The position numbers and the translations under genes are program-made. 64,000 bases of DNA from Veillonella agrestimuris (GTDB lineage: Bacteria; Bacillota; Negativicutes; Veillonellales; Veillonellaceae), in NCBI RefSeq assembly GCF_943193065.1, contig NZ_CALPCS010000009.1, positions 1 to 64,000 of the forward strand, given 5' to 3'. Below are positions 17,256-27,636 of the stretch, piece by piece; the stretch's first letter is position 1; each line of letters starts with the position of its first letter. A model generated the notes under the pieces. It was given only the letters and a program-made list of their open reading frames with translations, was not told the origin of the DNA and searched no databases.

Positions 17256-18081
17256 ACGTAGAAACTTTACTTGGAAAGATGGTAAAACCTTACAATTATG
17301 TGATAGAACTCTTATTATGGGGATTTTAAATGGTACGCCAGATTCTTTTTCTGATGGCGGTCAACATAATACGCCAGAGCTCGCTGTACAGTGGGTACAG
17401 CAGATGATAGAAGATGGTGCCGATATTATCGATTTAGGTGTGGAATCGACGCGTCCTGGATCCACACCATTGTCTGCAGAAGAAGAGATAGAACGCCTCG
17501 GTGCACTTATCGATCCTGTCTTAGCTGCATCTACTGTGCCAGTATCAATCGATACGTACCACGCAAAGACAGCCGATTATGCTTTTGCTAAAGGGGCTCA
17601 CATTCTAAATGATGTATGGGGGCTTCACTACGATCCAGATATGGCTGCTGTAGCCGCTAAATATCAAGTGCCTGTCATTATTATGCATAATAGCAAGGAC
17701 ACGGATTATGGTGATATTATTGAAGATATGAAAGCATTTTTCTTTTCTGCTATCGATAAAGCCTTAAAAGAAGGGGTGCCATTGCAGAATATCATCATCG
17801 ATCCAGGTATTGGGTTTGGTAAAACAGAAGCGCAAAATATTGAAATTATGCAACGATTAGGAGAGTTGACAGCCTATGAATACCCTGTATTGTTGGCGCC
17901 TAGTCGGAAACGATTTATTGGAGCTATGCTGAATGGATTGCCACCAGAAGAGAGAGATGAAGGGACCGTAGCGGCTTGTATTACTGGTGTTTTCCAAGGT
18001 GTTGATATGGTGCGCGTTCATAATGTATTGATGCATAAACGAGCATTAGCCGTTGCAGATGGCTTGTTGCGTGCTGAATAA
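17248..18081 (+). CDS. folP: Dihydropteroate synthase
   Basis: The 277-residue TIM-barrel enzyme condenses dihydropterin pyrophosphate with p-aminobenzoate. Signatures are MGILNGTPDSFSDGG (pyrophosphate loop, about 24-38), DLGVESTRPGS (about 61-71) and the C-terminal SRKRFIG loop near 218. It is the target of sulfonamides; I see nothing unusual in the two loops. It overlaps folE upstream and lies 12 bases before folB, with AGAGGAGAACGTC between. Confidence 0.96.
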   Translation: MYKRRNFTWKDGKTLQLCDRTLIMGILNGTPDSFSDGGQHNTPELAVQWVQQMIEDGADIIDLGVESTRPGSTPLSAEEEIERLGALIDPVLAASTVPVSIDTYHAKTADYAFAKGAHILNDVWGLHYDPDMAAVAAKYQVPVIIMHNSKDTDYGDIIEDMKAFFFSAIDKALKEGVPLQNIIIDPGIGFGKTEAQNIEIMQRLGELTAYEYPVLLAPSRKRFIGAMLNGLPPEERDEGTVAACITGVFQGVDMVRVHNVLMHKRALAVADGLLRAE

Positions 18082-18093
18082 GAGGAGAACGTC

Positions 18094-18456
18094 ATGAATA
18101 CCATTGTTTTAAAAAATATGGCTTTTTATGGTTACCATGGCAATTTGACATCTGAAAAAGAACAAGGACAACGATTCTTCGTCGATGTAGAAGTGAAGGT
18201 AGATTTATCACGAGCTGGTCAAACAGATAATTTAGAAGACTCTATTAATTATGTAGAGATTTACGAACTAGTCGAGTCCATTGTGACTGGTGAAAGTCGA
18301 AATTTGTTAGAACGAGTAGGCGCGCTTATTGCAGATGCGATAGAAGGGCGATACGAACAAATTGTAGGGGTTTCTGTGACAGTGCGAAAGCCATCAGTTC
18401 CTATTGCAGGAATTCTTGATTATGTGGCTGTTGTCACTACAAGAGGAACTATGTAA
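18094..18456 (+). CDS. folB: Dihydroneopterin aldolase
   Basis: The 120-residue protein has the FolB start (IVLKNMAFYGYHGNLTSEKEQGQRFFVDVEV) with the conserved GYHG and the catalytic lysine in VRKPSVPI near residue 98. It cleaves dihydroneopterin to hydroxymethyl-dihydropterin and glycolaldehyde. The length is normal. The stop codon overlaps the folK start by one base. Confidence 0.95.
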   Translation: MNTIVLKNMAFYGYHGNLTSEKEQGQRFFVDVEVKVDLSRAGQTDNLEDSINYVEIYELVESIVTGESRNLLERVGALIADAIEGRYEQIVGVSVTVRKPSVPIAGILDYVAVVTTRGTM

Positions 18457-18935
18457 TGAATACGTATTACATTAGTGTAGGCTCTAATATGGGGGATAGA
18501 CAAGGTTTCATTGATGGTGCTTATGCAGCATTACAAGATCACGAACAGATTGCTACCATAGAAACGGCGTCTATTATAGAAACAGAGCCTTGGGGGTATA
18601 CGGAACAAGAGTCCTTTTTAAATACTGTGTGGCGCATTCGTACAGATTTGCAGGCTTCTGCTGTTCTAGCTATATTACAAACCTTAGAAGCAGCTGCCAA
18701 TCGGCAACGGCATATTCATTGGGGGCCGAGAACCTTGGATTTAGATATTATTTATGGACTAGATGCAGCTGGTAAGGAAATGACTATTGCAGAAGAAGGT
18801 CTCACGGTGCCTCATTTGCATTTTTGGGACCGCTTGTTCGTGTTAGAGCCTTTACAGGATATAGCACCGGACTTTACTTTCAAAGGAGAGTCTATTAGTG
18901 AACGCATTGCTTATTTACTGACAGAGGCAGAGTAA
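18456..18935 (+). CDS. folK: Hydroxymethyl-dihydropterin pyrophosphokinase
   Basis: The 159-residue protein has the HPPK landmarks: SVGSNMGDR at the N-terminus, ESFLNTVWRI, RHIHWGPRTLDLDIIYG (the signature, about 85-101) and VPHLHFWDRLFVLEPL. It supplies the FolP substrate using ATP. It is fused to the preceding gene by a one-base stop/start overlap, so folE-folP-folB-folK are one translationally linked set. Confidence 0.95.
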   Translation: MNTYYISVGSNMGDRQGFIDGAYAALQDHEQIATIETASIIETEPWGYTEQESFLNTVWRIRTDLQASAVLAILQTLEAAANRQRHIHWGPRTLDLDIIYGLDAAGKEMTIAEEGLTVPHLHFWDRLFVLEPLQDIAPDFTFKGESISERIAYLLTEAE

Positions 18936-19015
18936 GAACGTGCATTTATTACAGGGCCATAGTATAATAGAATCATAAATAGCTATATAGAATTGTTGTA
19001 ATTTGGGAGATCTCA

Positions 19016-19342
19016 ATGAGTGAAGTGCACCGTACAGAACGGCGAGTACCAAGAAAAAGAATACGAAGAGATAGGAAGAAGCGAGATCAAGCTATTGCCG
19101 CTGTGTGGATTAAGCGTGGCTTAGTGATTATTATGGTATTCTTTCTTGGGTTTCAAGCCTATCAGTTAGCAGCTATCTATCATGAAAAACAACAAATAGA
19201 GCAACAATTACAAGAATTGCGTATGCAAAATGATAAGCTAGAAGAGGAGAAAGCTAAATTACAAGATCCACAGGCTATTGAAGCGTTAGCAAGAGAGGAG
19301 CTAGGTCTTGTAAAACCAGGGGAAGTACCTTATGTTAAATAG
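19016..19342 (+). CDS. FtsB/DivIC-like septum formation initiator
   Basis: The 108-residue protein has a basic N-terminus (RTERRVPRKRIRRDRKKR), one membrane segment (about 42-60), a coiled coil (about 62-88) and the conserved ending IEALAREELGLVKPGE. This is the shape of FtsB/DivIC, a bitopic divisome protein that pairs with FtsL and DivIB/FtsQ. A TATAAT at 18963-18968 suggests its own promoter, although it also follows the folate genes. The choice between FtsB and DivIC names is a matter of lineage. Confidence 0.87.
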   Translation: MSEVHRTERRVPRKRIRRDRKKRDQAIAAVWIKRGLVIIMVFFLGFQAYQLAAIYHEKQQIEQQLQELRMQNDKLEEEKAKLQDPQAIEALAREELGLVKPGEVPYVK

Positions 19343-19401
19343 ATGTCATAAGGCTCATGTTATTTTGGAGTTTGAGTAGAGGTTTAGAGGTAGGAGGCTT
19401 T

Positions 19402-19803
19402 ATGGCTATTGAAGTAGGTAATATTTTGGAGGGCACCGTTTCTGGTATTACTAAGTTTGGCGTCTTTGTCGATTTAGGAGATAAACAGACTGGTTTAGTT
19501 CATATTTCAGAAGTAGCCCACGGTTACGTTGAAGATATTAATACCTTGTTGCATGTTAATGATGCGGTGAAAGTAAAGGTGCTTTCCGTAGAGGGTAATA
19601 AGATTGCCTTATCTATACGACAAACACAAGAAAAGCCAGAACGGGTAGAGCAACGTTCTGAACGACGGATACAAAGTCGACAATCGGCAGAGGCCTTTGA
19701 AGCAAAAATGAAATCTTTTTTGCGCGATAGCAATGAACGATTGCATGATTTAAAGCGAAATACAGAAGGTAAACGAGGCGGCAGAGGCGGTCGCCGAGAT
19801 TAA
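19402..19803 (+). CDS. S1 RNA-binding domain protein
   Basis: This 134-residue protein has one S1 domain at residues 1-70 (VGNILEGTVSGITKFGVFVDLGDKQTGLVHISE) and a basic tail ending in an arginine/glycine run. It resembles YabR/GSP13-type small S1 proteins that sit beside divIC in Firmicutes, which is also the arrangement here. An RNA- or ribosome-binding role follows from the domain. TAGGAGGCTTT before 19402 decides the start. A terminator lies directly after the stop. Confidence 0.88.
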   Translation: MAIEVGNILEGTVSGITKFGVFVDLGDKQTGLVHISEVAHGYVEDINTLLHVNDAVKVKVLSVEGNKIALSIRQTQEKPERVEQRSERRIQSRQSAEAFEAKMKSFLRDSNERLHDLKRNTEGKRGGRGGRRD

Positions 19804-19804
19804 A

Positions 19805-19834
19805 AGAAAGAGATGGCAATTGCCATCTCTTTAT
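19805..19834 (+). terminator. Terminator after the S1-domain gene
   Basis: The stem AAAGAGATGGC / GCCATCTCTTT with loop AATT ends in a short T run; the arms are perfect. It begins two bases after the stop codon. Confidence 0.85.
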
Positions 19835-19858
19835 GTGTATTATCGTATAGGAGTTATT

Positions 19859-20743
19859 ATGAAGACAGCAGTTATAGATATAGGGTCTAATTCCATTCGT
19901 TTATTACTAGGAACTTATGAAGGAAAGCAGTGGTATAACGAAGGAAAACGATTGTGGACGACTCGATTGGGAGACCGAGAGAGTGGTGGCGAGTTAAAAG
20001 ATACAGTAATGAACGCATCCTATGAGGTTTTTTCAGAGATTTCTGAGCTAATGGCTTCATATGGAGTGGAACGGAGTATAGCTATCGCGACTAGTGCTGT
20101 TCGAGAAGCTTCGAATGGTGGAGAGTTTTTAGAAAGGGCGAAACAATATTGCCCTACAGAATATCGCATTTTATCAGGTGATGAAGAAGCTTTTTACGGG
20201 TTTAAAGGGGCCTTACAAGATCGACTATCATCAGGAATGCACTATGGAATCATCGATATCGGTGGGGGAAGTACAGAACTAGCAGTAGGTTCTAAGGATG
20301 GTGTCTACTGGAGTCGTTCCTATCCGGTAGGAGCTGTTCGACTACAGTCATTATCTGAATCAGGACCGCAATCAATATGGGAAGAAACGAGATTTTTATG
20401 GGATCCTATGATGATAGAAGGGAACTTTGGCGATTTTGTGGGCATTGGCGGAACCATTACAACGCTAGCGGCTATTGATCTAAAAATGATTACTTATGTG
20501 CCAGAACAGATTCAAAATCATAAATTGACGAGAGAAGCAATTGAAGGGATGATTATGTCACTTCGGTATATGAGCCGCGAAGAACGATTGCAGGTGCCAG
20601 GATTGCAACCTGGTCGTGTAGACATTATCGTTAGCGGTGCAGAAATTTTGACGTCTTGTATGGATGCTTACGAAATACCGTATATTTTTGTTAGTGAACA
20701 AGATGGCATGGAAGCAATACAACAAGAGTTATTAGAAGGCTAA
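19859..20743 (+). CDS. Ppx/GppA family phosphatase
   Basis: This 294-residue protein of the ASKHA fold has phosphate-binding loops AVIDIGSNSIRLLLG (N-terminus) and GIIDIGGGSTELAVG (about 135-149). The family hydrolyses polyphosphate or pppGpp. At this short length only the catalytic two-domain core is present. The start at 19859 follows ATAGGAGTTATT; an earlier in-frame ATG lies inside the terminator hairpin and is unlikely. The gene leads a group with tilS, hpt and ftsH. Confidence 0.9.
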   Translation: MKTAVIDIGSNSIRLLLGTYEGKQWYNEGKRLWTTRLGDRESGGELKDTVMNASYEVFSEISELMASYGVERSIAIATSAVREASNGGEFLERAKQYCPTEYRILSGDEEAFYGFKGALQDRLSSGMHYGIIDIGGGSTELAVGSKDGVYWSRSYPVGAVRLQSLSESGPQSIWEETRFLWDPMMIEGNFGDFVGIGGTITTLAAIDLKMITYVPEQIQNHKLTREAIEGMIMSLRYMSREERLQVPGLQPGRVDIIVSGAEILTSCMDAYEIPYIFVSEQDGMEAIQQELLEG

Positions 20744-20744
20744 T

Positions 20745-21758
20745 ATGATGAGTACAGAGGTAGATGAAAGAAATATAGTAAAAAAAGTACATAGACTTGT
20801 GAATGGGATACTAAAAGAGGTTCAGCTATTTCCTGAAGATGCAACTATACTCGTAGCTTGCTCGGGCGGACCTGACTCAATGGTTCTCGTCGAAATATTA
20901 CAAGCCTTAGCCGTTCATCGCAAAACAAATTGGCGCATTGGTATCGCCACTATGAATCATGGGATTCGTCCAGAAAGTGCCGAAGAAGTTCGCATGGTAC
21001 AAGACTATTGTGACAAACGGTTTTTGCCTTTTTGGACAATATCTCGGGATATCCCGCGTATAGCGAAAGAGCGAGGGCAGTCCTTAGAAACAGTAGGTCG
21101 CGATGAACGCTACCAGTGGTTACTCGATGTGGCTCAAACAGAGGGCTTTCAGTATATTGCAGTAGCTCATCATAAAGATGATCAAGCAGAGACTATATTG
21201 GCTCACTTTATTAGAGGATCTGGTTTGCGTGGCCTTACAGGGATGGACATAGTCCGTCATGATTTTCATACTCCTTTAGTACGCCCTTTGTTAACATTGA
21301 CTAAGGCGGATATTCTAGCCTATGCAGCTGTACAAGGCATCTCTTATTGCTTAGATGTTTCTAATGATGATGTGGTATATACTCGAAATTTCATTCGTCA
21401 CCGTATTATGCCTGCATTGGAACAGTTAAATCCTAATATAGGGGATGTGCTCTGTCGATTAGGCGCTATCGCTAAGGAAGATGCTGATTATATCGATAGT
21501 GAAAGCCGTATTGTGTTTGATGCTTTAGTATCCAAAGAGGCAGGACGCTTTTCCTTATCCCGGCGAGCACTTCGGAAACAACCCTTGGCTATACAGAGAC
21601 GTATTTGGCAACGTGTGTGTAAACCCCTTACATTGTCGTGGGCTCATCAAGAGCAATTAAGGCAGATTACTTTCACGGGAGAACCGAAAAGTTTACACAT
21701 AAGTCATATTACAATTGAGGCTCAATGTGATACAATACAAGTGTATTGCCAAGATTAG
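20745..21758 (+). CDS. tilS: tRNA(Ile)-lysidine synthase
   Basis: The 337-residue protein has the PP-loop ATPase motif VACSGGPDSM (residues about 38-46) and the TilS-typical HHKDDQAETILAHFIRGSGLRGLTGM. It modifies C34 of the AUA-reading tRNA-Ile to lysidine. It is shorter than the E. coli enzyme and has only a reduced C-terminal part. Its place directly upstream of hpt and ftsH is the classic Firmicute order tilS-hpt-ftsH. Two ATG codons lie in tandem at the start, behind AGAAGGC. Confidence 0.94.
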   Translation: MMSTEVDERNIVKKVHRLVNGILKEVQLFPEDATILVACSGGPDSMVLVEILQALAVHRKTNWRIGIATMNHGIRPESAEEVRMVQDYCDKRFLPFWTISRDIPRIAKERGQSLETVGRDERYQWLLDVAQTEGFQYIAVAHHKDDQAETILAHFIRGSGLRGLTGMDIVRHDFHTPLVRPLLTLTKADILAYAAVQGISYCLDVSNDDVVYTRNFIRHRIMPALEQLNPNIGDVLCRLGAIAKEDADYIDSESRIVFDALVSKEAGRFSLSRRALRKQPLAIQRRIWQRVCKPLTLSWAHQEQLRQITFTGEPKSLHISHITIEAQCDTIQVYCQD

Positions 21759-21782
21759 AAATAGATCCAGGAGGTCTTATAT

Positions 21783-22331
21783 ATGCATCAAGATGTGAAA
21801 GAAATATTATACTCGAAAGAGGAATTAGGGCAACGCATTGCAGAACTAGGTGCTGAAATCAGCAAAGATTATGCTGGTGAATCGGTCGTTCTCGTCGGTG
21901 TTTTAAAAGGGGCTATAGTATTTTTTACCGATTTAGCCCGTGCTATCGATGACAATGTAGACGTATCCTTTGACTTCATTTCCTGTTCTAGCTACGGAAA
22001 TAGTACAGTAAGTACTGGTGTGGTAAGGATTTTGAAGGATTTGGATCGCCCTGTAGAAGGGAAGCATGTATTGGTTGTAGAAGATATTGTCGATACAGGT
22101 ACGACGCTTCACTATTTATTAGGAAATTTAAAATCTCGCGGCGCTAAAAGCGTGCGTCTCGTAGCATTGCTAAATAAGCCAGAGCGTCGAAAAGTGCCAG
22201 TAGATGTGGATTATATCGGATTTACTGTACCTGATTATTTTGTTGTTGGCTTTGGCTTAGACTATGCAGAACAATACCGTCAATTGCCGTATATTGGAAT
22301 TTTAAAAGAATCTGTATATGAAGAGGCATAA
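21783..22331 (+). CDS. hpt: Hypoxanthine phosphoribosyltransferase
   Basis: The 182-residue type I PRTase has the PRPP-binding motif VLVVEDIVDTGTTL (about 100-113) and the early FISCSSYGNSTVSTG region. It makes IMP or GMP from free bases. CAGGAGGTCTTATAT precedes the ATG. It lies between tilS and ftsH in the conserved order. A TATAAT at 22392-22397 after the gene may be the ftsH promoter. Confidence 0.95.
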   Translation: MHQDVKEILYSKEELGQRIAELGAEISKDYAGESVVLVGVLKGAIVFFTDLARAIDDNVDVSFDFISCSSYGNSTVSTGVVRILKDLDRPVEGKHVLVVEDIVDTGTTLHYLLGNLKSRGAKSVRLVALLNKPERRKVPVDVDYIGFTVPDYFVVGFGLDYAEQYRQLPYIGILKESVYEEA

Positions 22332-22456
22332 TCGCTTTTCTCTAGGTTAAGAAAAGTACGAAATATAAGAGCCTTTATTCGCTTTTTATGGTATAATATA
22401 GGAATGCATATCATTATGCATGATTTGGTTGCATTAGAAGCGAAAGGAGTAATCTT

Positions 22457-24328
22457 TTGAATCGATTTACAAAAAATATCGTCTTTTACTTACTTATCAT
22501 TGCGGCCATCGTTTTTATGATTGACACCTTAGCTGGCCAAAATACAACAAAGGCCGATATGAGTTATACAGGTTTTGTTCAACAAGTACAACAGAAAAAG
22601 GTTGAATCAGTAACGATTACCAATGATCATGGAATAAAAGGTAAATTAAAAAATGGTACAGAGTTTGAATCCTATGCACCAACTGATGATACATTAATTA
22701 AAACATTAACTGATAATGGCGTTGAAATTACAGCAGCACCGCCAGAACAACCATCCTGGTGGATGAGTTTATTAGGCTCTGCTATTCCAATCATTATCCT
22801 TGTAGTTGTATTTTTCTTTATTATGCAACAAACACAAGGTGGCGGCGGCCGAGTGATGAACTTTGGCAAGAGTCGTGCCAAAATGATGGGCGATGGCAAT
22901 GTAAAAGTTAAGTTTAACGATGTAGCTGGTGCAGAAGAGGCTAAACAAGAATTAGCAGAAGTAGTAGAATTTTTGAAAGATCCAGGTAAATTTACTGCTA
23001 TTGGTGCCACTATTCCGAAAGGCGTATTATTAGCAGGCCCTCCAGGGACTGGTAAAACATTGCTTGCTAAAGCAGTTGCTGGTGAAGCAGGGGTTCCATT
23101 CTTTACAATTTCTGGTTCTGACTTCGTAGAAATGTTTGTCGGTGTCGGTGCATCTCGCGTGCGTGACTTATTTGGTCAAGCGAAAAAGAATGCGCCATGT
23201 ATTATTTTCATCGATGAAATTGATGCAGTTGGTCGTCAACGTGGTGCTGGTCTTGGCGGTGGTCATGATGAACGCGAACAAACGCTAAATCAATTGCTCG
23301 TTGAGATGGATGGCTTCGGTGCTAATGAAGGTATTATCACCATTGCTGCTACGAACCGTCCAGATATTTTGGATCCCGCTTTATTACGTCCAGGTCGTTT
23401 TGACCGTCAAGTCGTAGTGGGGCGTCCAGATTTGAATGGCCGCGAAGCGATTTTGAAAGTCCATGCCCGAAATAAACCATTGGCTGACGATGTAGATTTG
23501 CGTATTATTGCTAAGAAAACACCAGGCTTTACTGGTGCTGACTTGAGCAATTTGTTAAACGAAGCGGCATTGCTAGCAGCTCGCAATAACCAAAAGGTAA
23601 TTGCTATGGCTGATTTAGAAGAAGCTAGTGAAAAAGTGAGCATGGGCCCTGAACGACGTAGTCATATTGTAAGCGATAAGGACCGTCGTCTAACGGCTTA
23701 TCATGAATCGGGTCACGCTATTGTGGCGCATTTATTGCCTCATGCTGATCCAGTTCATAAAGTAACCATTATTCCTCGCGGTTATGCTGGCGGATATACG
23801 ATGATGTTGCCGAAAGAAGAGCAAGATTATAAAACGAAATCTCAATTATTAGCAGATATTCGAGTTGCTCTTGGTGGCCGTGTAGCAGAAGCTATTGTAT
23901 TAAATGAAATTAGTACTGGTGCTTCTGGAGACTTACAAAGTATTACAAATACGGTGCGAGCTATGATTACTCGTTGGGGGATGAGTGATACGTTAGGTCC
24001 TATTGTATTCGGTGAACAACAAGAACAAGTGTTTTTGGGCCGTAACTTAGGTCATGAGCGTAATTACAGTGAAGAAATTGCTGCTAAAATTGATGAAGAA
24101 ATGCATCGTATTGTCGATGAGGCTTATAAAGATGTAGAAAAACTGTTGACTGACAATATTGCTTTCTTACATAATATGGCGAACGCTCTATTAGAAGAAG
24201 AAACAATTGATGCAAAAGCAGTTGAGAACCTTTATAAATATGGTACTACTAAAGCACCAGAAGCAGTTGTAGAAGCAACTGTTGTCTCTTCTGATAATCC
24301 TGTTGAAATAACAACAGACAATGTATAA
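22457..24328 (+). CDS. ftsH: ATP-dependent zinc metalloprotease FtsH
   Basis: The 623-residue membrane AAA+ protease has membrane segments at about 7-24 and 100-121 around a small outer domain, Walker A GPPGTGKT (194-201), Walker [12 protein letters not shown], the second region of homology ([21 protein letters not shown]) and the zinc motif HESGH (416-420). It degrades misassembled membrane proteins and short-lived regulators. The start codon is TTG, fixed by AAAGGAG eight bases upstream; no ATG is well placed. The C-terminus is valine/threonine-rich and variable. A strong terminator follows. Confidence 0.97.
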   Translation: MNRFTKNIVFYLLIIAAIVFMIDTLAGQNTTKADMSYTGFVQQVQQKKVESVTITNDHGIKGKLKNGTEFESYAPTDDTLIKTLTDNGVEITAAPPEQPSWWMSLLGSAIPIIILVVVFFFIMQQTQGGGGRVMNFGKSRAKMMGDGNVKVKFNDVAGAEEAKQELAEVVEFLKDPGKFTAIGATIPKGVLLAGPPGTGKTLLAKAVAGEAGVPFFTISGSDFVEMFVGVGASRVRDLFGQAKKNAPCIIFIDEIDAVGRQRGAGLGGGHDEREQTLNQLLVEMDGFGANEGIITIAATNRPDILDPALLRPGRFDRQVVVGRPDLNGREAILKVHARNKPLADDVDLRIIAKKTPGFTGADLSNLLNEAALLAARNNQKVIAMADLEEASEKVSMGPERRSHIVSDKDRRLTAYHESGHAIVAHLLPHADPVHKVTIIPRGYAGGYTMMLPKEEQDYKTKSQLLADIRVALGGRVAEAIVLNEISTGASGDLQSITNTVRAMITRWGMSDTLGPIVFGEQQEQVFLGRNLGHERNYSEEIAAKIDEEMHRIVDEAYKDVEKLLTDNIAFLHNMANALLEEETIDAKAVENLYKYGTTKAPEAVVEATVVSSDNPVEITTDNV

Positions 24329-24330
24329 TA

Positions 24331-24360
24331 TAAAAAGGCTGCCTTCGGGCAGCCTTTTTA
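24331..24360. terminator. Bidirectional terminator between ftsH and the ThrE-type gene
   Basis: The stem AAAAAGGCTGCC / GGCAGCCTTTTT with loop TTCG has A and T runs on both sides. It overlaps the stop of the convergent gene on the minus strand. Confidence 0.92.
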
Positions 24361-25695
24361 GTCGTCTTGATGACGCGTTGCTAATAATTCATTAATGCGA
24401 CGCAATCTGTGTTGCTTTAAATATTTTTGCGCCACTACATCAGGAATGGCAACTCCAACAGCAATAGCGATAATGGATAGTACGCCAGATGTACCGTTTT
24501 GTGCCATATAAAGTAACCCAGATACATCTAAGGAACTGATGTGAAGTAAATCGAAAACGAATCGATACAACAATATGCCTGGCATAAGGGCAATCGCAGA
24601 TGGAACAATGAGGACTGGTCCAGAGGTACGCAAAAGAGAGGATAGTTTTACAAAAATAATACTCATTACTGCCGCACCGATAAAGGTAGAACCAGGAATA
24701 GAAAAACCGTATTCTACAAATAATAAGTTGCGAATTGTCACAGATAGAACACCACCTAAACCAATATAGAAGAGTAATCTTGGTGGAGCATTAAAGAGTA
24801 CTGCAAAAGATGTGGCAGCTAAAAATGGGCCAATAAAATGTTGTATAGAAAATACGTGAGGTCTAATATCAATAAAGGAAAAGGCTGGGATTGGACTAAA
24901 ATATAATGCCATCGCCATACCTAATGTCATACTTCCTACGATAAGCAATGTTCTGATGGCTCTTGTAGCGCCTGCTAAGATGTGATTGTTTATGGTGTCG
25001 ATAACAGAGTTGATGAGGGGGACGCCAGGGACGAGAAATAAAGTACAGCAGACTAAGACATATAAGAGTGATCCTAATTCGATATAGGAATAGAAGCCGT
25101 AGGCTACAATCATTGCCGTAAAGGCTCCTAAGGCTATGCCTAAATATTCATTGACTCCGAAACGAAGTGATATGCAACGAGTAAAATAACCGCATAAAGA
25201 ACAGAGGATGGTGACAAATAAAGTAATGAGGTCACCACTGAATAGATAAGCCAAGCCAGCAGAACCAAAGGCACAAGCGATGCCTTTTAGCCAGTTGGGA
25301 TAGACGGCAACGGCTTTTTCTAAGTTGCCAATTTGTCGCTCGTAAGTCGTCAATGAATAATGTCTATGGAAAGCGCGCCATGTCAATTTCGCTACTGCAT
25401 TGATCATGGCCATATTAGGAACGTGTACCGGTGTTTTTCTAAAGACTGTAATAGATTGTTCTTCATGAAATAAATTAACCATAATCGTAGTATACGTAAT
25501 ATGGATATTTAAATACTCGTGGGGGATACCCATGAAAGTAGCAGCCTTCAACATTTCTGAAGTAATGCGCTCTGTATCAGCGCCACATTCCATCAATAAT
25601 TTGCCTATATTGAGGAGTATATTTAGTTTTCGGTGAATATATATAAAGGGAGTTTCTAATACTTTGTTTTTCTCCGCTAATGTAAATTGCTTCAT
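24358..25695 (-). CDS. ThrE-type threonine/serine exporter family protein
   Basis: The 445-residue protein combines both halves of the ThrE family: an N-terminal DUF1212 region (LLMECGADTERITSEM, then the membrane helices) and a C-terminal DUF3815 region (roughly 300-425), about ten membrane segments in all. In many Firmicutes these halves are two genes (YjjP/YjjB type). It is proposed to export small amino acids or related acids; the true substrate here is unknown. It is a single gene, convergent with ftsH and divergent from birA. Confidence 0.86.
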   Translation of the reverse strand: MKQFTLAEKNKVLETPFIYIHRKLNILLNIGKLLMECGADTERITSEMLKAATFMGIPHEYLNIHITYTTIMVNLFHEEQSITVFRKTPVHVPNMAMINAVAKLTWRAFHRHYSLTTYERQIGNLEKAVAVYPNWLKGIACAFGSAGLAYLFSGDLITLFVTILCSLCGYFTRCISLRFGVNEYLGIALGAFTAMIVAYGFYSYIELGSLLYVLVCCTLFLVPGVPLINSVIDTINNHILAGATRAIRTLLIVGSMTLGMAMALYFSPIPAFSFIDIRPHVFSIQHFIGPFLAATSFAVLFNAPPRLLFYIGLGGVLSVTIRNLLFVEYGFSIPGSTFIGAAVMSIIFVKLSSLLRTSGPVLIVPSAIALMPGILLYRFVFDLLHISSLDVSGLLYMAQNGTSGVLSIIAIAVGVAIPDVVAQKYLKQHRLRRINELLATRHQDD

Positions 25696-25847
25696 AGCAG
25701 CTCCTTATCTAGTTACTTCTACATGTATTATACATTACGAAAGACTATTAGCACTAATATATAAGGCATTTTATAAATAGGGCTTGCATTTTATGAAGAG
25801 CACTTGTACAATCGAATTGTAAACCAATAGTGGAAAGGAGGGTTACC

Positions 25848-26822
25848 ATGCGCGATGAAGTATTAGAATTTTTACGAGAAAATCAAGGTGGCTTTGTATC
25901 TGGTCAAGACATGTCGGAAGCGTGTCACGTGTCACGGACAGCCATTTGGAAGCATATTAAAGCGTTGCGACAAAAAGGCTATAAAATTGAGTCTTACACG
26001 AAGAGAGGCTATCGTTTACTGGAAGAACCGGATCTATTAAGTCCTATAGCAATGAAAAAAGTTTTGAATACAGACGTATTTGGAAAGCGTTATGTTTATA
26101 TGGATACGACGGAGTCTACTAATTTAGAAGCTCGTCGCTTAGCTCATCAAGGTGCTGAAGAAGGTACCGTTGTAGTGACGGAAGAACAAGCTGCTGGGCG
26201 GGGGCGCTTATCGCGAGGATGGTATTCACCATTTGGCAAAGGCCTTTGGTTTAGTTTGATTTTACGACCTGATTTTATCCCTTCAGAAGCCTCTAAATGT
26301 ACATTAATGGCTGCTGTAGCGTTGACAAAGGCGTTCCATAAAATGGGACTTACCGATGCAGGGATTAAATGGCCTAATGATATTTTAGTGAATGGACGTA
26401 AATTAGTTGGCATTCTTACGGAAATGTCTGGATCTATGGAGGAAATCTCTCATATCATTATGGGGATAGGTATTAATGTAAAGACGAAACAAGAAGAATT
26501 GCCAGAAGAAATTAAACATATTGCTACTTCCTTATTAATGGAAGGTATTGATATAGAGCGAACAGAAGCTTTCAAAATTGTATTGGAAGAATTAGAACAT
26601 CAATATTATGAAGTATTAGATAAAGGGTTTGAAGAAACCTTAGAAGAATGGCGTCAATTAAGCGTTACTTTAGGGCAAGAAGTAGAAGTGCGTGCCCCTG
26701 ATGATATTTATGAAGGGACGGCTTTAAATATTGATGAAGATGGTAATTTATTAGTAAAAACTACGAGCGGAGATGTGAAGCGTATTATTGCTGGAGACGT
26801 CTCTATACGACCTCGAAAGTAG
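25848..26822 (+). CDS. birA: Biotin--[acetyl-CoA-carboxylase] ligase and biotin repressor
   Basis: This protein of 324 residues has an N-terminal helix-turn-helix (about 1-60, with HVSRTAIWKHIKALRQKGY) and a catalytic domain with TESTNLEARRLA, the biotinyl-AMP loop GRGRLSRGW and KWPNDILVNGRKLVGIL. The C-terminal small domain is present. It attaches biotin to carboxylases and, with its DNA-binding domain, can repress biotin genes. I chose the ATG at 25848, after AAAGGAGGGTTACC; a GTG 18 bases upstream overlaps that site. It is nine bases before coaX. Confidence 0.95.
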   Translation: MRDEVLEFLRENQGGFVSGQDMSEACHVSRTAIWKHIKALRQKGYKIESYTKRGYRLLEEPDLLSPIAMKKVLNTDVFGKRYVYMDTTESTNLEARRLAHQGAEEGTVVVTEEQAAGRGRLSRGWYSPFGKGLWFSLILRPDFIPSEASKCTLMAAVALTKAFHKMGLTDAGIKWPNDILVNGRKLVGILTEMSGSMEEISHIIMGIGINVKTKQEELPEEIKHIATSLLMEGIDIERTEAFKIVLEELEHQYYEVLDKGFEETLEEWRQLSVTLGQEVEVRAPDDIYEGTALNIDEDGNLLVKTTSGDVKRIIAGDVSIRPRK

Positions 26823-26831
26823 GAGGAAGTC

Positions 26832-27599
26832 ATGTTATTAGTTATTGATGTAGGCAATACCAATATTGTGTTAGGTGTGTATGATAAGGATACACTCGTT
26901 GGACATTGGCGTATTTCTACGGATCGCGTGCGAACTACTGATGAATATGGAATGTTAATTATGAACTTATTTTTCCATGATAGAAAAGTAGACGCCAAAG
27001 ATATTACAGATATTATTATTTCTTCTGTAGTTCCACCGGTAATGCCTGCATTGGAGCGAGTTTGTGCTCGGTATTTCAATGTTACCCCTATTATTGTTGG
27101 TCCTGGCACTAAAACAGGGATTGCCATTAAATACGATAACCCTCGTGAAGTTGGTGCGGACCGCATTGTTAATGCTGTAGCGGCTCATACAGCGTACGAA
27201 GGAAATTTAATCGTTATTGACTTTGGTACGGCTACTACGTATTGTGCTGTTTTAGGAAATGGCGATTATATTGGAGGTGTCATCACACCAGGTGTAACGA
27301 TTGCTGCAGAAGCGCTATTCCAACGAGCTGCTAAACTGCCTCGTATTGAAGTAAAGGATCCAGGCCAAGTCATCAATAAAAATACGGTAGCTTCTATGCA
27401 GTCTGGTATGTTTTACGGTTATGTCGGCCAAGTGGAAGGCCTCGTAGCGCGGATGAAAGAAGAAATCGGCGGTGATGTAACTGTGGTAGCTACAGGGGGA
27501 TTGGCACAGCTTATTAGTAGTGCTACTAACTCCATCGATTATGTAGAACCGATGCTTACATTAGAAGGATTGCGTCTCATTTACGAACGAAATAAATAA
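26832..27599 (+). CDS. coaX: Type III pantothenate kinase
   Basis: The 255-residue ASKHA-fold kinase has [17 protein letters not shown] at the N-terminus, the motif [15 protein letters not shown] near 106-120 and [15 protein letters not shown] near 127-141. It catalyses the first step of coenzyme A synthesis and is insensitive to CoA feedback. GGAGGAAGTC precedes the ATG. It follows birA at nine bases, a pairing common in Firmicutes. Confidence 0.96.
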   Translation: MLLVIDVGNTNIVLGVYDKDTLVGHWRISTDRVRTTDEYGMLIMNLFFHDRKVDAKDITDIIISSVVPPVMPALERVCARYFNVTPIIVGPGTKTGIAIKYDNPREVGADRIVNAVAAHTAYEGNLIVIDFGTATTYCAVLGNGDYIGGVITPGVTIAAEALFQRAAKLPRIEVKDPGQVINKNTVASMQSGMFYGYVGQVEGLVARMKEEIGGDVTVVATGGLAQLISSATNSIDYVEPMLTLEGLRLIYERNK

Positions 27600-27636
27600 T
27601 GGTACTATAATAGAGTTATAGAAACTCGATTATGTA